DNA of 64,000 bases from Prorocentrum cordatum (GCA_963575745.1 CAUYUJ010019948.1:236265-300264), one strand, 5' to 3'. Numbered from the stretch's first letter, positions 9,191 through 19,812 are shown. Numbers and translations are program-made. Notes: a model not told the origin generated them from the sequence alone.

Positions 9191-12001
9191 CCGCTTGCCA
9201 GCGGGGTAGGCGGCGCGCGCTGAGGTGGCTTTCGGCTGGGCCTTGGCCTTGGGCTTCCTCTTGGGCGCTGCTCCTGCTCGCTGATCTTGCAGCTCAGCAA
9301 CTGGTTCGCCCCCTTCTCCGACTTCGCCTGCCTTGCCCGGGACGCCGCGCACCCCGTGCATGGAGTCGCTGAGGACGGTCTGCAGGTAGCGCTGCTGGCG
9401 AGGGCGCACGACCTCCTGGCAATAGCCCGTGGGGGACTCCAGGTCAAAGACGTTGGGGAAGACGAACGCCGGGCGGCCGTCCGCCTTGGGGGCGAAGGCT
9501 ACCATCTTGAGGTCCTCCTTCCGGGGGTTGTCTGTCTGCAGCACACGCAGGAGGCCTCGCTTCTTCTCTCGGAGGCGCTCACACCAGGTCGACCACAGCT
9601 CCTCCCATAGTTCATATACGAATTTGGGCGGGAAGGCGTGGTCGTCCTTCTCGCACTCCCGCGCAAGGATCTCCAGGCAGTCCAGGCGCTCTTTGACGTG
9701 CTCCCGTCCGAAAACGAGCCCGGAGAACTAGGTCATGTTCTGGGCCTGTCGCTCCCACTGGTCAAAGACCACTGGCGCCCTGGGCCTGGGCTCCAGCTTG
9801 GTGTCGCGCGGCGCGCTGTACTTATCGAACGCGACCGTCTTGCACGTCGGGAAGTCCGCCGCTGAGGCAGACCACGGGGCCAGGTTGTCCAGGCTGCTGC
9901 CGCCGAAGCTGAGCGAGGCGCAGGCCATCGCGATCCGATTGGACACCGTCGTGGGCGCTTCGACCGCGAGCATCAGGGCCTTGTTCTGCTCGCAGGTCCG
10001 GCGCAGAGCATAGAACAGCTCGCGCCCAAGGACCTCGTCGCAGACCTCCACCGTCAGCTGGCCGCACCCGCGCGCAAAGTAGACGTCCAACTCCTCCGCT
10101 CTTCCCAATGCTGCCACTGTCCCGCGCTGGGCCGCCTTGTCGCCTTGGCGGGCGCTAGCGACCCCCTCCAGGGCGTGCAACATCCGCGCGGTGTTCGCGT
10201 CCATGGGTGCTCCGGGCTGCGCGAGGCCAAACGGGTCGCTTCCTCCGCCTTCCTCTGGGGCTCCCGCGGCATAGCGCGCCGGGGCCGTAGCCAGACCTGG
10301 GGGCAAACCCAATTCGCTGATGTGATGGTCGTAGCGGAATAGGGCCCCAATGTTTGGAGCCTGCGGGCGGACAATTGGGGCGAGCCCAGCCGCGGCCGGC
10401 AGGGGGCCGGTGTCTCGTATCCCAAGTGTAAGTGCCGGCGCAGGCACTGCTGGCGAGCGGGGCGGCCGCGTCTCGCTCAAGGGCGCGCTATCGGCCTGGG
10501 TGGCCGGCGGCCCTTGCGAGCGGTGGCGCTCGGGCGGGAGCTTGAGCAGACCCTGCAGGCTGCTCGGCGCCGCCTCCGGGGTCTGAGGCCGTGAAGGCAC
10601 CTGCTGCAGCGCCTCCCAGCTGCCAATGTGCCCATCAAGCCGCGCGAGCTCCTCAGGCTCGGTCGTCTGCTGTCTGAGGTGCTGGGCGTAGCGGATGAGG
10701 TTGGCGAGCACCTGGTAGGCCTCCTCGCCGAAGCCGGCGGCCACACTCTGCACCGCCGCGGCGTCGCTCGATCCCCGGGCCTTCTCCTCCAAGTAGCATG
10801 CCATCATATCCCCGCCGTCGTCCTCCTGATGGCTTTCTCCCGATGCGGGTGCCTCAGAGCTAGCTGCGCGCCCTCCCTCGGCTGACGGTGAGCGTGATCC
10901 TCGCCGGGCAGACCCAGCTGGCGGCTTGGGCGAGCTGCTACGGTCCAGTCGTTGCCAGTGGCTGCGCAATCTGGCGTCTGCCTCGGTAGCTCTCGCCTCG
11001 AAGCTTGGGCTGGGCGCCACTCCCCCTTCAGGGTGCCACCGGACTAGGCTGGCCACCTTCTCGCGGAGCAGCTGCCAGCGGGCCTCGCTGAGCGGCCCGG
11101 CGCGGCCGCCCACGGGGAGCCCGTGCCACGCAGCCAACTTGTGCCAGACCTTCTCAGGCATGTTGGTCGCCAGGACGCTGATGCCAAGCTCCTCGCAACC
11201 CAAGGGCGCGTGGTGGAGCATCTCCTCGATGAACCCTGCGGGCAGGCGCCCCGAGGGCCCCGGAGCAGGTGCGCGGATGACGCCGTCAGGCTTCACCAGA
11301 AAGCGGATGACGGTACCTGTCGGATCCTTAACCTCGAGGGCCATCGCGCCGTCAAGGTACTCGGCGACCGCGCTGGCTGCGGCGGCATCGGCTGCCCTTC
11401 CCCTGAAAATCATCCACTGCGCACCTTCTGGCCATCGCACCTTCGCCCGGACGATGAAATGCTGCCCGAGCGGCATGGGCGGCGGCGTGGGCGGCTTGGG
11501 GAACTCTGGGACCGGCGGCGCCTCAAACCGCACGCTCGGTGGTCCCGCAGGCGCGGGGACAGGATCGCCCGGGCTGGTGGGTGCCTCCGGGGCAGGAACC
11601 GCCGGGGTGGAGCGCTCTGGAGTGCGGCTCCGGGCTGGAGCGGCGGCGGCACGCTCTGGTGTGCGGCTCCGCGGGGCGGGGCTCCTCCTGGTCCGACGCC
11701 GCAAACCTGCGAAGAACCCGCCACTTGTGGGAGTGTCGTTGATCGCCTTGGCAGCGTCGCCGCCGAGGTGCTGCAGGCAGAGTGGAACCCCTGAGGCCAT
11801 GCCCACCGCTTCGCGGAAGCACGTTACCTGAGAGCACTTCTCGCCATAGCGTAGGACCATGTAGATCTGCCTGTGGTGCTCGCATAGGCAAGCCGTCGCA
11901 TTCCCCTCACTGGGGGGCGTGAGGTCCGAAGCTCGGCCGTCCTCCACCAACAGCGCGGTCGGCTCACCGCGAGCGCAATCGCGACAGCCTTCAGGCGCCA
12001 G
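9190..12001 (-). CDS. RE-A gag-like region
   Basis: One minus frame runs from about 12001 to 9190, interrupted only by a TAG at 9728-9730 (reading NMT, stop, FSGLVFGREHVKERLD). The start is Cys-rich (CRDCARG, then CLCEHHRQIYMVLRYGEKC, about 11850-11990). A Pro-rich linker with a repeated RSRTPER follows (about 11590-11690), then a long globular region with WHKLAAWHGLPVGG, and a tail of basic KRKPKAKAQPK (about 9220-9260) leading to the CCCH finger. Size, order and basic tail suit a gag or nucleocapsid-like role, which is inference. The upstream reading frame joins by a one-base difference near 12000. Confidence 0.6.
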
Positions 12002-13495
12002 TGGACGCAACGCATCTTGCCTTTGATCATGAGCCCCACCTTCACCGCCTCGCAGGGGTTGTCCTCGACGCCCACCTCGGACTCGGACTCCTGGTCGAGC
12101 AGCCTCGCCACGGACCCCTGCACACCAGGCTCCGCATCGCCAGTCTTGCGACGGCGGCGTCGCCGGCGGCAGATGCACGCCCCGCAACGCGAAAGCCATG
12201 AGATGACGTACAGCAGCAGCTTGTAGGGCAAGCCCAACCACCGCCAGAGCCAGACGAAGATCCGGCAGGGTGTGAACTTCGAATAGTCGCCGAGGTCCAC
12301 GATAGCCTCGTTGTCGAGGGCAGCGTACTCCTTGCAGTGCAGCTCGTTCTCGCGCCCCTTGCACCCAGTGCAGCTGGCGGAGCGGCACAGGTGGAGCCAG
12401 CGCGGGTCGCGCTGCTCGAGCTCGCGCCTGAAGCCCTTGTCGCTCGCGCCCTTCACGGAGTCGCACTCGACCCGCAGCCCTTGGCGGTTGATGCGCTCAG
12501 GGGACTTCATGTTGACCTTGAGCCGCGCGACTCGGTAGTCGACCCTGATCAGGAGGTCGTTCTGGCCACGCTTGGAGCCCCTGCCCTCCTTGATGCTCTT
12601 GCGGTACCAATCGGTGGTCGGGTCCGCACCCACGGCTGGGCCGTGCCATACCACGTCGGTGAGGGGCGGGGCCGCCGGCGGGACCAGCTTGTCAAGCTTG
12701 GCCTCGCCAGGCGTCTTGCGCCGTGGGCAGGGGCAGCATGCCAACACCAGGCCGCATGTCCAAGCTGCCCAGCTGCAGGGAGCAAGGGGCGTCCTCTGGC
12801 TGTGGGCCAGGAGCGCGATCACGCCGGTGCCGGAGAGGATCGCCGCGAGCCCGGCGACGAACGGCCACGCGGAGCCGAACAGGTAGAGGCCCATCTGGTC
12901 GGCCATGCACAGCACCCAGCCGCCGTCGGAGCTCAGCCAACCTCCTGCCTCACGAGTCGACAAGGCAGACCTGAAGCTCCCAACAGCCCTGAAAGTGCCC
13001 CCGCCCGTCCCCTCGGCGATCCAGTGTGTGCGGTTGCCGATGTCCTTCCAACTGATGCCGAAAAGACCCCAACCCCTGATCCAGGACGACGGGTCCGAGT
13101 CGGTGGGGTCGGGGGGGGGGGGGGGTCGGGCCCTGGGGAGGTGGGTCAGCCGGCGGCGCGAAGCGCTCGCGCGGCGGACCCCCTCCGGCACCCCCCGCGG
13201 GAGCATTGTGCTCGCTTGCGGGGCGCGCTCTGATCGGCAGCGCGTTCTCGCGCGAGGAGGGGGCCACGGTGCCGTCGAGCCAGAACGCCTTCATGTCCAC
13301 GTCCGACACGTCGTCGTAGTACATGTCCTCGGCCTCGTGGTCGGCGTCTGCGGCCTCAACCATCACCACGAGGATCAGCAGCAGGGCTGCAGCGCGGCCG
13401 TGGCGCCCGCCGGCTGGCGGCGGCGCCGAGGCCCCGGGGCAGCTCCTCCAGGCGGGCCCCGGCGCGCGCGCGCGCTCTGCCGCCCTCGCCTGCAT
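11999..13495 (-). CDS. RE-A N-terminal region with several predicted membrane segments
   Basis: Two frames meet in a G-run at about 13110-13123. Upstream of it, from a possible ATG at 13495 (or a later one at 13363), a hydrophobic RAAALLLILVVMVEAADAD resembles a signal peptide or anchor, followed by acidic MYYDDVSDVDMKAFW. After the G-run come WIRGWGLFGISW, then hydrophobic MGLYLFGSAWPFVAGLAAIL, TCGLVLACCPCP and IFVWLWRWLGLPYKLLLYVI, the last followed by a Cys cluster and RRRRRRRK. A C-rich patch (LCRSASCTGCKGRENELHC) lies between. Reading passes into the gag-like frame near 12000. Membrane segments ahead of gag are unexpected in a retroelement. The start codon is not secure because composition is extremely GC-rich above 13370. 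Confidence 0.5.
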
Positions 13496-13953
13496 CGAGC
13501 CGGCGCCGGCGCGGACCCGCGCCTGGCCGCCGGCTCGGCGGGGGGGGGCGGTGGCCGTGCCTCGGCGGCTGCCCCCTCGCCCCCGGGTGTGAGCCGGCGC
13601 CGCTCGGCGCCCGGGCCCCCCGCCGCTGCGCAGCTGCGCGCCTGCGGGCAGCGTCGCCGCCGCCCCCCAGCCGCGCGGCGCCAGGCGCGGCGTCGCGCGG
13701 CCGCGGGCGCCCCCTTTCGGGTCTGGCCCCAGGACCCGAAAGTCTTCTGGCCCCGGTCCCGGGGCCCGGCCTTGGGCCAACTGGGGCCGACTCCCATCTT
13801 GGCCTTTGAAAAGGCTTGAGCCGCCAAGCGGCGGAGAGAGGGGAAGAAGCGGGAAAGGGCAAGCAAGGAGGCAAGGGCAGGAGCAAGGGGACCGCTAGTG
13901 GAAGCCCGCGCCAATTCTGGAAACGGGGAGATCCATCAGTTTTACCAAACATC
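13496..13953. other. GC-rich spacer between RE-A and RE-B, no gene recognised
   Basis: Extremely GC-rich from 13500 to 13740, then a purine-rich stretch to about 13900. Open minus frames exist but have only Pro/Arg/Ala/Gly composition, as expected from base bias. No terminal repeat shared with either neighbouring element was seen. Confidence 0.4.
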
Positions 13954-14879
13954 CTAATATCCTCCAGGGGGGTTCGCATACACCTTACTGACCAACTTCG
14001 TCTTTTCGTCAGGATACGTCTGAAAGAACGTGCCAACAGGGATCCTGTCCAGGTCAGGAGGGGCGCAGTCGAAACGGCAAGTCGCCTTCCGCTCGAACAT
14101 TGTCCAATGCACCGTCCATGGATCTTGCGAAAACTGGGCATATAAACGCTGAAATATCGTCTGCGACGTTGGTTCCAGGTCTGCCTTCAACGCGGTCACG
14201 ACTTCGTCGCTCCGCGTATAGAGTATGTCATGCCTCCACATTGTGTAGCGCCAACCCCATCCTTTCGTGGGTGCGAATTTGATATCCCCGGTAGGTCCCG
14301 GTCGGGACCATTCCCTCAACTTGCCGGGGTAACGTCTGAAGACCGGTTTGTTCTTCCAGGGGTCGATGTCCTCAGTATTGGAGATGGCTAATTTCTTTGT
14401 GTGCTGACTGTCTCGGAAGGCTGCCTCTGCTGCCTTTTGGCGAGCAGTTATTTCTTCGCCACGGATCTCAACGCCAGCCTCCATCTCGACTTCCATCTCG
14501 GACACAACATCGTTCGGGCTGAAATCGTTGTCTTTTGTCCCTCCCGGCTGAACCGGTGGGCAAGCCTCCCCTCTCGGCTGAGCCGGTGGCGTGGCTTTCC
14601 GAATTGTTCCGGGAGGGGCGTTATCTCGAATCTCTCTCCCTTGATTTTCTTCTCCGACTGAGCCGGAGTCGAAATCATCTACGATGTCATCTGAGCAGAT
14701 CGAGACAACGTCCTCCCCCGGAGGCTTAACCGTTGAGTCTCTCAACGGTCGGCACATGGGTTCGGCGCGGCAGGCAAGGCTCGAGCAGTCGCCGCAAGGC
14801 AACCGCTCGATCCCAGGGGGGGCCGGCCGCGGGGCAGCCCGCGCAAGCTCTATAGACGAAACGGCAGCGGCACAAACAT
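13954..14879 (-). CDS. RE-B C-terminal extension, unknown function
   Basis: The open frame (14916-13954) continues from the methyltransferase-like tail. It is acidic in the middle (SICSDDIVDDFDSGSVGEE), then carries a more globular end with DPWKNKPVFRRYPGKLREWS, GWGWRYTMWRHDILYTRSDE and a run to PPGGY before TAG. No recognised family. A short repeated context (PPAQPRGEA, PPVQPGG) is encoded by two similar DNA stretches near 14545-14590. Base composition is balanced here, so the open frame of more than 300 codons is meaningful. Confidence 0.5.
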
Positions 14880-16026
14880 GAGTGGAGGAAAAGATAGGAC
14901 GACGACGAGACGACAAAAGTTTCTCTGCAACACGGGCAATGACAATATGGACCTGCTTAGCAAAAACATCCGTGTAATCTTCTGCGCTCTTGCACTCTCG
15001 TCCTCTAGCCTCGACATGCTCGTGCGCGCCATCGCATCTGCGCTCAAGCCCCTCCGCAACAACAGAGGAAGTAGTAGCTATCGTCCAGGGCTTCTTTCAT
15101 GAAATTGCCCTTGCTATCCCTTAACCCATGCGCACATCCGTGCAACGCCGTCTCACAAACTCTAGCTCTCTCATGAAACGTTTCACCTGAAAGTCCCTCC
15201 AATAATTGCACTGGGTAGGCCATTCAATACAAACAATGCCCCCCGCTTTGTGCACAGCGCGGGCAATCTCCCGGAAATTCCAAAACAGGTATCTGAAATC
15301 AGTCCTGATACCACGAAACCTACGCATCGCTCTACGACTTCCAATACGGAAAAAGTGCGCTTCATTCACATATTGCCAGGGAGAGCCTCCCGTGCAAGGC
15401 ATGGAACCCCACAACGTGATATGTTTTCCCTTGAACGTATGGATATCGTTCAACGCTATTCTAAGTCCCTCATCCGTCCTCATGCCTTCCTTCTCGGTGT
15501 ATCGAATTACCTTACATGAGTTGTCGACGAAATTCTTTGGGTCTCCTATCCTGCTTTGAGGGCCGCAACAGCATTCTAATAAAAGCCTTTCCCCGGTCCA
15601 CTGAGTGGCCGGGGCGCAATCTTCTCGGATCCAGAATTCTGTGTATCCGGTCCATCTACTCGGGCAATAGCCGCCATCGCTGGAATCGCCATTCGAGTCA
15701 TGTTCAAATGGGTGATGATATCTACTCTCTTCGTCGCGCCAATTGTCAATGCGGTCAATCGTCAACCCTTGCTGAATATTGACAGCATAGGTGCGGCGTT
15801 TATCATCTAATTTCCCAGGGTCGACGGGACAATCACCGATTGCAGGCATAGGTGTAACAAGTCTCGGAACAGAGTGCCATCGTTTCAAACTCTGCCCTTG
15901 CTGCACCCACGTGTCCTTTTTTATCCAAGAAACTAGCGGCCGCAGCAGGCGGAGGATGAGGAAGAACATGATTGTTACTGGGAATATCTTCCACGCTTTC
16001 GGGCGCCATGGAAGTATCTGACTCAT
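14880..16026 (-). pseudogene. RE-B methyltransferase-like domain
   Basis: After a hydrophilic spacer the frame gives LLLECCCGPQSRIGDPKNFV (about 15540-15600), SCKVIRYTEKEGMRTDEGL, then SMPCTGGSPWQYVNEAH (about 15360-15405), where PC..GS fits the motif IV Pro-Cys of C5 methyltransferases, and GGIVCIEWPTQCNYWRDF (about 15190-15245), an ENP/ENV-like block. After frame changes near 15130 and 15075 the domain continues with GCAHGLRDSKGN, KKPWTIATTSSVVAEGLERR, CDGAHEHVEARGREC and DYTDVFAKQVH, a tail I know from dinoflagellate copia elements. A possible membrane segment (FFLILRLLRPLVSW) lies near 15950. Function probably DNA modification, unproven. Confidence 0.65.
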
Positions 16027-16429
16027 TTTCGCTATCCGTCATGTCAAACATTGTTTTCATTTCGCGATCAGAACTCTTCTTGGTTATATTCTCCATCGCT
16101 CCCGTTTTCTCTGAGTTTCTGCTGTAACCTTCTTTAGTCATTAGAGGAATGCTTTTACCTGCATCTTCGGCGGAGCCGGATGCATCCGCAATCATTGTTG
16201 CGCTGGGAGCGCATGCCTCCGCGGCTTTGCCGGGGGCGGCCGCGACAGGTTTACCCCTGTTGGAGCGCTTTTTCTTTTTGTTCATGTTTTTGCTAGGCGC
16301 AACAGCTCCTCTCCGCAAGGCCGAACTAAGGCCCAAACGGGGCTTCAGAACCCCCCCGGGTTTCAAGGGAAGTCCGTCTGAAAACATCGAGTCAAGGTAG
16401 TCTTGGTACCGCTTAGCGGCCCAGACTTT

Positions 16430-17074
16430 AGGTGTAACAATGTTGACAAGATATAGAACCTTAGCCCAGGCCAACGGGTCAATAAATCTTTTGGTTCCAA
16501 TATCGGCAGCCTCGTTTTGAGTTCTTTCATGCTGGAGCTCAACAGGGCCACGAGAAAATTGTTTTGACACAGCTGCAGCATCAATTCTATGCGTTCTCGG
16601 AAGATGCATTAACTTCATTGACCCACCTGCCTTGATGACCTTACATACCGCTTGGTTATCTTCCAAAAATAAACATCGCACTGGTCTGTCAAGCAGTATG
16701 TCTCAAAGCGGTAGCGCCGCGAGCAGCTCCTTGCGTAACGCAAGGTCAGCCACGACAATCTCAGCCTCGAGTGTACTGTGGGAAACGCACGTTTGTCGTT
16801 GCGATCCCATGGGCTGTCCAGCTCTAGTGTATGGGCCCTAAATGGCTTGATAACTGGCACTCGTGCTCCGAGGCGTGCGAATGTCACTTGCCAAGTCTGC
16901 ATCATAATATTGCTTTAACAGAACATCTTCCTTTTTGTCCCCTACCCACGAAGTCATACGGCAATGGGAGGTACACTTGATATAACATATGAGGCGGACA
17001 GATCCATGTCTTGTTGTTCTGTCCATTCTGTAGTGCAACTGGCGGTTTGACATGCGGCACGAAGCAGGTCGCAT
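16430..17074 (-). pseudogene. RE-B copia-type RNase H
   Basis: Reads LICYIKCTSHCRMTSWVGD, YYDADLASD, RSTSASYQAI, then TAG (16838), SHSTLEAEIVVADLALRKEL, TGA (about 16699), LFLEDNQAVCKVI, HLPRTHRIDAAA and NEAADIGTKRF. The DEDD residues Asp (DADLA), Glu (TLEAE), Asp (EDNQ) and Asp (AADI) are all visible, so only the two stops and the frame join to RT near 17000 disable it. The TAG stands where related elements have Glu in a YxAIEGP-like context, and the TGA where a Trp is expected, so both look like point mutations. Confidence 0.72.
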
Positions 17075-17797
17075 CTTGCTACTCTCGCACCATAAAGTAT
17101 ATTCATCAATAATTTTGCTGCAATTGGTTGAAGCACACCCGACTGAGTCGGTGGCTCGGGGTCACCATGGCTTGCTACTGCGGCATCAAGGCCAATAACT
17201 TCTATCTTCCGATCAGGGGGGCCGGAATCAACGTTGATCTGTAATGCTGATGCTATTGCCTCCTCAGCTGGGGAATAAATCTCGCCTCTTGGGCCGCCCG
17301 GGCCATCTTCGAGATCCGTAAATTCACGGCCGGCCGGGGTGCCCGCGGCCGGATAAATGGCTGGGTCGGTGTCCGCTAGTTGAGCGTATAACGGAACACA
17401 GGATTCAAAGAACTCTGTCATGTCATATTCTATGGCTTTTTTCTAATTTCGGTTCTCTCGGCTGATATGGCTCGGACGGTTGAGCCGCCGAGTCACCCCC
17501 CGTTTCCTCCTCGCTACTCTCGTCTGTGACGGAGGCGTTTTTTTCTTAACTTTGGGAGGGGGCGAGTCTGTGGTTGTGGGTATCTCTCCCTGCCATTCAA
17601 CCATTCGTGTTGACAACCTACGTTCGCATCCCAAGTATCTTCCAACCGCAGGTGGAGGGTCTATCTCTATTCCCTTGGGACAGTTATCAGAAGGTTCTTG
17701 TAATAATTTTCTGCCCTCAGCGAGCTTGTCGGCAGGCCCCGACAGCTTAAAACCATCAACATAGATAACCAGAAAGATTTGCAACTCCTTATGGATG
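16954..17797 (-). pseudogene. RE-B reverse transcriptase C-terminal fragment
   Basis: Starts with KELQIFLVIYVDGFKLSGP: the copia RT motif C is normally YVDD, but the codon at 17752-17754 is GGT, so the second catalytic Asp is Gly. Then VGRYLGCERR, a charged spacer, an in-frame TAG (17443-17445), and KKAIEYDMTEFFESCVPLYA. GVLQPIAAKLLMNILYGARV with DLLRAACQTASCTTEWTEQQD closes the connection to RNase H. The upstream portion of RT is absent; the frame runs into Pro-rich peptide encoded by a minisatellite. Inactive. Confidence 0.75.
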
Positions 17798-18480
17798 GGG
17801 CCTGTAGGGCTTACAGGGGCCACGGAGCTCATAGGGCTCACAGGGCGCATAGGGGTCGGAGGTCTCACGGGGCTCGGAAGTGTCATGGGGCTCATGGGGC
17901 CCATGGGGCTCAGAGGGCTTGTAGGGCTCGTAGGTCTCGTAGGGCTCATAGGGGGCGCAGGGCTGATGGGGCGTGTAGTGCTCACAAGGCTCACGGCCGT
18001 CATGAAACTCTGTGATGTGTTGTTGCGGCCTCCTGTGGCCGTTCTGGGGGGCTTTTGGGAGCCGTTGGGGGCACTGGCGGCTCTTTGTTGGGCCGTCTTG
18101 AGGCTCCCGTGGGCCGTGCGGAAGTGCTTTGGGCCCGGTAGGGGACCTCGTGGAAGCATCTGCGTGGCCTCCCAGGAGGAGGCTCTTGAGCTCACTTGTT
18201 GGGCTGGGAAGGCGTCGTCGAAGTCTCTTGGGGCTCTCTGGGACCCTCGGAGGGCTCTTCGGGGGCCCCCCCGGCGGCTCTGGGGCCACATTTGAAGGAA
18301 GAGCTCGAAAGGTCAGTTCCGTTGGTCCTTCTTGGGGCCGTCTTGGGCCGTCTTGCGGGGCTTCTTGGGTGGTCTTGGGCCGTCTCGGGGCCATCCGGGG
18401 GCCATTTGTGGCCCTCTTGAGCCGTTGTGGACCCCTCATGGGGACCACTTCCGGCGTCTTGGGACAATCTTGGGGGCCTG
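17797..18480. repeat. Degenerate G-rich minisatellites
   Basis: 17797-18010 is an imperfect tandem array of about 9 bp, consensus near GGGGCTCAT. It translates to Gly-x-y in plus frames and Pro-rich peptide in minus frames, so the open frames over it are not genes. From about 18020 to 18480 the pattern changes to looser units of 12-15 bp around GGGCCGTCTTG. A related G-rich, CTTGGGG-containing block recurs at 44200-44500. Confidence 0.75.
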
Positions 18481-18817
18481 TCTGACCGTCTTGCGTGGTC
18501 GAGAGGTCGAGAAAGCGAGCGCGTTGAAAATCATGAAAAACCACTGGGGAACTTACGAATGGGCTCTCGCAGGGCGTCTTGGGAGTATTTTGGGCCGTCC
18601 GGAGACCATCTTGGGCGCGTTGGAGCGGTCTTGGGCCGTTTCCGTGCTCCGCGGGGCCGTCCAGGGAGCGACCTTGAGCTCGCCAGGGCGGCTTGGGATG
18701 ACCGAGGGGGGCCTGCGGAACCGAATGCCCGAATGTCCCGCCGACGGGGGCGCCCAGGGCCGAATTTGCGCACGGGGGGGGGTCGCCGGCGGTTCTTCGA
18801 TATAAGAATATTCGAAG

Positions 18818-18854
<37 letters not shown>
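18481..18854. repeat. G-rich spacer ending in (TA)n
   Basis: 18481-18800 continues G-rich degenerate repeat texture without a credible gene. 18819-18854 is a pure TA dinucleotide run, preceded by an imperfect AT-rich palindrome (TTCGATATAAGAATATTCGAA, split over 18797-18817). Confidence 0.8.
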
Positions 18855-18857
<3 letters not shown>

Positions 18858-19417
18858 ACCCCAAGTGGGAGAGGCGGTTGCCGCCGATGCTGGATCGCCT
18901 CGATCGCAGCGGGGTGCTCGCGGCAAGCTGGAACTGTCAACGCTGGGTGGGTTCCGTCCGCGAGAGTCTTAGCTATGTTGCGATCGCGTCTGAATTCTGT
19001 CTCCAGCGAGTCCCAGGCGATCCTGTTCGGGGCGGGCCTGCTCGCGCGACAATGCGCCCGATCGAACGTCGGAACAGTCGCGTCCTCGAGCAACCCAGCA
19101 GGCGGCGATATAACTCTATCCAAATGCTGCTGATAATTGCCAGTGCCCTGCCCTGGCTTGACGGCGTAGCGAGCCCAATCGCTGCCCTTGATGCCTGCTT
19201 TTGAGCCGTTGTAGCAGATTGAAGCAACATGCTCCACCATTATCTTGCGCGGCGCGTGCATCTGCAGGAGAAGAGTGAGCGCGTCAGAGCCAGCCATTCT
19301 CTCCTCCAGAGTTGACGGGGTCCAGCTGCTGTGTCCGCGAGGCGGCCGAGACCGAACATCCGCCATCTTATCAGCGATTGGACAGGCATGAGCAGTCGCG
19401 GCGCTTGGGCCCAACAT
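18855..19417 (-). pseudogene. N-terminal part of a multi-copy dinoflagellate ORF family
   Basis: One clean minus frame of about 185 codons: MLGPSAATAHACP..., LEERMAGSDALTLLLQMHAP, EHVASICYNGSKAGIKGSDW, ARYAVKPGQGTGNYQQHLDR, VISPPAGLLEDATVP, AWDSLETEFRRD and QPPLPLG, where it stops against the (TA)n run. From memory this is the first half of a protein family repeated many times in dinoflagellate genomes, in which the next block would be a CxCGCxGWC motif. That block is missing here but present in the copy at 58010-60444. The family may be element-encoded; its function is unknown to me. Confidence 0.5.
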
Positions 19418-19559
19418 GTGCGTGTTGCTGGTGTTGCGTGCTTGCTACTCAGTAGGCGCACGTTGTCTAGGATGGCGATGATGGTGTTAATGAAAAGGAT
19501 GACGAGGTAGTGAAGGTGCTTAGAAAGCCACGACAAATTAACATAATACAACTCGAGAA

Positions 19560-19616
19560 ATCTGGGGAGGGAGAGGGAGGGGGAGCGCGAGAGAAAGAGA
19601 GGGACATAGACAGAGA

Positions 19617-19652
<36 letters not shown>

Positions 19653-19685
19653 TGGAGAGAGAGAGAGAGAGAGAGAAACAAAAAA

Positions 19686-19734
<49 letters not shown>

Positions 19735-19747
19735 GAGCGGTGGAGCG

Positions 19748-19798
<51 letters not shown>

Positions 19799-19812
19799 GA
19801 CAGAGAGAGCGA
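19560..19812. repeat. (GA)n microsatellite
   Basis: Nearly continuous GA dinucleotides, broken by an A-run at 19679-19694 and GACA repeats at 19780-19802. Long Arg-Glu or Ser-Leu frames across it are artefacts. Confidence 0.95.

Larger units (their letters stand above)
1..13495 (-). mobile_element. RE-A: DIRS-like (tyrosine recombinase) retroelement, left-truncated
   Basis: Minus-strand series of long open frames that together read as one retroelement polyprotein. Order from 13495 down to 1: hydrophobic N-terminus, gag-like region, CCCH zinc finger, methyltransferase-like domain 1, charged linker, RT, RNase H, methyltransferase-like domain 2, tyrosine recombinase. The RT-RNase H-recombinase set, with no DDE integrase visible, is the DIRS/tyrosine-recombinase layout. 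Coding continuity is broken by frame changes near 13115, 12000, 9190, 6262, 5720, 4855, 3380 and 1070, and by TAG stops at 9728 and 7929, yet protein texture continues directly across each break. The 3' end lies outside the window, so terminal repeats cannot be judged. Domain assignments rest on motif reading, not on a database search. Confidence 0.8.
13954..17797 (-). mobile_element. RE-B: 5'-truncated Ty1/copia-like retroelement with methyltransferase-like domain
   Basis: Minus-strand remnant reading RT C-terminus (17797-17010), copia-type RNase H (about 17010-16430), a Lys/Ser-rich spacer, a methyltransferase-like domain (about 15700-14880) and a C-terminal extension ending in TAG at 13954. 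Gag, protease, integrase and most of RT are missing; the 5' break lies where a 9-bp minisatellite begins. Stops at 17443 (TAG), 16838 (TAG) and about 16699 (TGA), and frame changes near 17000, 15130 and 15075, show decay. The segment is clearly richer in A and T than its neighbours. Cytosine methyltransferase capture by dinoflagellate retrotransposons is published knowledge; membership of RE-B in that group is my inference. Confidence 0.75.

Noticed and set aside
13807-13832. Relict dinoflagellate spliced-leader sequence upstream of RE-A
   Set aside because: Only the last eight bases (GGCTCAAG on the minus strand) and CCG at the other end match; the middle does not.
17797-18010. Collagen-like Gly-x-y protein on the plus strand
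   Set aside because: Produced by a 9-bp G-rich minisatellite; no start, no flanking coding texture.
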